From the NCBI GenBank assembly GCA_018136815.1, contig CM030933.1, positions 6,363,137-6,427,136 on the forward strand: 64,000 nucleotides of DNA. Reading direction: 5' to 3'. Source of the stretch: Isochrysis galbana. Lineage: Eukaryota; Haptophyta; Isochrysidales; Isochrysidaceae. The notes beneath the pieces are model-generated. The model saw only the letters and a list, made by a program, of their open reading frames with translations, had not been told where the DNA came from and did not search any database. Positions 63,411-64,000 of this stretch are shown in pieces. Position numbers and translations under genes: made by a program. Within the stretch, counting starts at the first letter, position 1. Each line of letters begins with the position of its first letter.

Positions 63411-64000
63411 TTACCATCCAGTTGCTGACCAACTCAGCAAATCTGGATCGTTCACATCCTCCTCGGGGAGGCGAGTAGCATTGGCGGTTGAGACGGGAGG
63501 ATAGCTGCCGCGGGCCGCTGTCTTCTCTCGTGTGCTCCTGGTATCTGCCTCTATGCTCTCCAGCCCCGCTCCACCGTTGTGCTCGGAGGCACACATGTTG
63601 CTTCCCTCCTCGATGTCTGCAGTACAACTCATCGTGCACTGAGTTTGCAAGGCCATCTTGGTGCTGCCAAAGTTGCCATGAACACCACCACTCGTAGGAT
63701 GCATCGACAACCCAAAGCCCACCTCTGATGTCCGAGGCTCATTTTGCACACTCTGATCTTTGCTCGTCTGCTGCAGATGAGCACGGCTGTATCCGGTCCC
63801 CGCGTCGTCTAAATCCAATTCTAAAATCTGCCTGCCACGAGCAAGCGCAGCCCAGAGTGCCTTCCTTTGCTCGGGACCAAAGCCGTTTCCTGCCAACAGC
63901 ACCTCTTTGAGAGTTGGCGGCAATGGCGATGCGAAGGAATTCTCAAGAGCTCTCACGGCGATAGTTGAGCCTCCTCGACCAGCTCCACATCTCTGCAAGT
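63411..64000 (-). CDS. 3' part of a leucine-rich-repeat protein, runs off the window
   Basis: The minus-strand frame ends at the stop near 63411 and continues to the right edge; an 'acttgcag' acceptor-like sequence lies within the last bases, so an exon may start there. The start of the fragment reads STIAVRALENSFASPL, then LKEVLLAGNGFGPEQRKALW and LELDLDDAGTG, a ribonuclease-inhibitor-type LRR ending. About 120 residues of Ser/Thr/Gly-rich, probably unstructured sequence follow. Function cannot be told; LRRs of this type bind proteins. Confidence 0.6.
   Translation of the reverse strand, partial: LQRCGAGRGGSTIAVRALENSFASPLPPTLKEVLLAGNGFGPEQRKALWAALARGRQILELDLDDAGTGYSRAHLQQTSKDQSVQNEPRTSEVGFGLSMHPTSGGVHGNFGSTKMALQTQCTMSCTADIEEGSNMCASEHNGGAGLESIEADTRSTREKTAARGSYPPVSTANATRLPEEDVNDPDLLSWSATGW

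Overview
The window looks like nuclear DNA of a unicellular eukaryotic alga with a complex (secondary) plastid, most likely haptophyte-like. The group assignment is an inference. The evidence is GC-rich coding sequence, spliceosomal GT-AG introns of roughly 110-480 bp with one GC-AG intron, pyrimidine-rich leaders, long poly-C/poly-G runs, and an HCF101 homologue whose N-terminus resembles a plastid-targeting leader. Eukaryote-only proteins are present (VPS18, N-myristoyltransferase, PABPN1, LYAR, glucosidase II beta). I see no operons, rRNA, tRNA or CRISPR.

Layout: 1-4.4 kb is repeats only: a TIR element, a tandem satellite, and a nested inverted-repeat complex. VPS18 lies on the minus strand at 4.4-8.5 kb. 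8.5-17.4 kb is mostly non-coding, with a MITE, a decayed cysteine-rich ORF and a GA microsatellite. HCF101 (+) is at 17.5-19.7 kb, a four-RRM RNA-binding protein (-) at 21.1-22.8 kb, and a NIT-like sensor protein (+) at 24.6-26.4 kb. A small two-exon gene (+) at 27.5-28.3 kb runs in frame into a 5'-truncated LINE (28.3-30.2 kb). Then come a PPR-like protein (-, 31.1-33.1 kb), a disordered protein (-, 34.2-36.1 kb), an EF-hand protein (-, 36.2-36.8 kb), and a duplicated-SpoVS protein with a UAP56-binding-like motif (+, 37.5-38.9 kb). LYAR (-) and PABPN1 (+) form a divergent pair at 40.7-43.5 kb. An ankyrin fragment (-) and an orphan ORF (+) lie at 44.9-46.4 kb among repeats. N-myristoyltransferase (-) is at 48.8-50.8 kb, a complete 870-bp hAT-like element at 51.4-52.3 kb, and glucosidase II beta (+) at 52.7-55.5 kb. 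55.5-59.1 kb is repeat mosaic, followed by a membrane protein (-, 59.1-60.4 kb). The right end holds a LINE RT fragment, duplicated modules, a frameshifted giant-virus-like gene, and the 3' end of an LRR gene (-).

The genes are unrelated single-copy housekeeping genes rather than a pathway. Several concern RNA biology: PABPN1, the four-RRM protein, LYAR, the PPR-like protein, and the proposed mRNA-export-like SpoVS protein. Others concern membrane traffic and protein maturation: VPS18, NMT and glucosidase II beta.

The most novel protein is the gene at 37542-38880. It joins a short LDDVIKQNR motif, like those that bind the UAP56 helicase in mRNA export adaptors, to two SpoVS-type (Alba-superfamily) domains otherwise best known from bacteria. 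Other notable items are glucosidase II beta with an inserted ShKT-like segment, a NIT-type domain in a multi-intron gene, the hAT-like element with a perfect 8-bp target duplication, and the giant-virus-like remnant.
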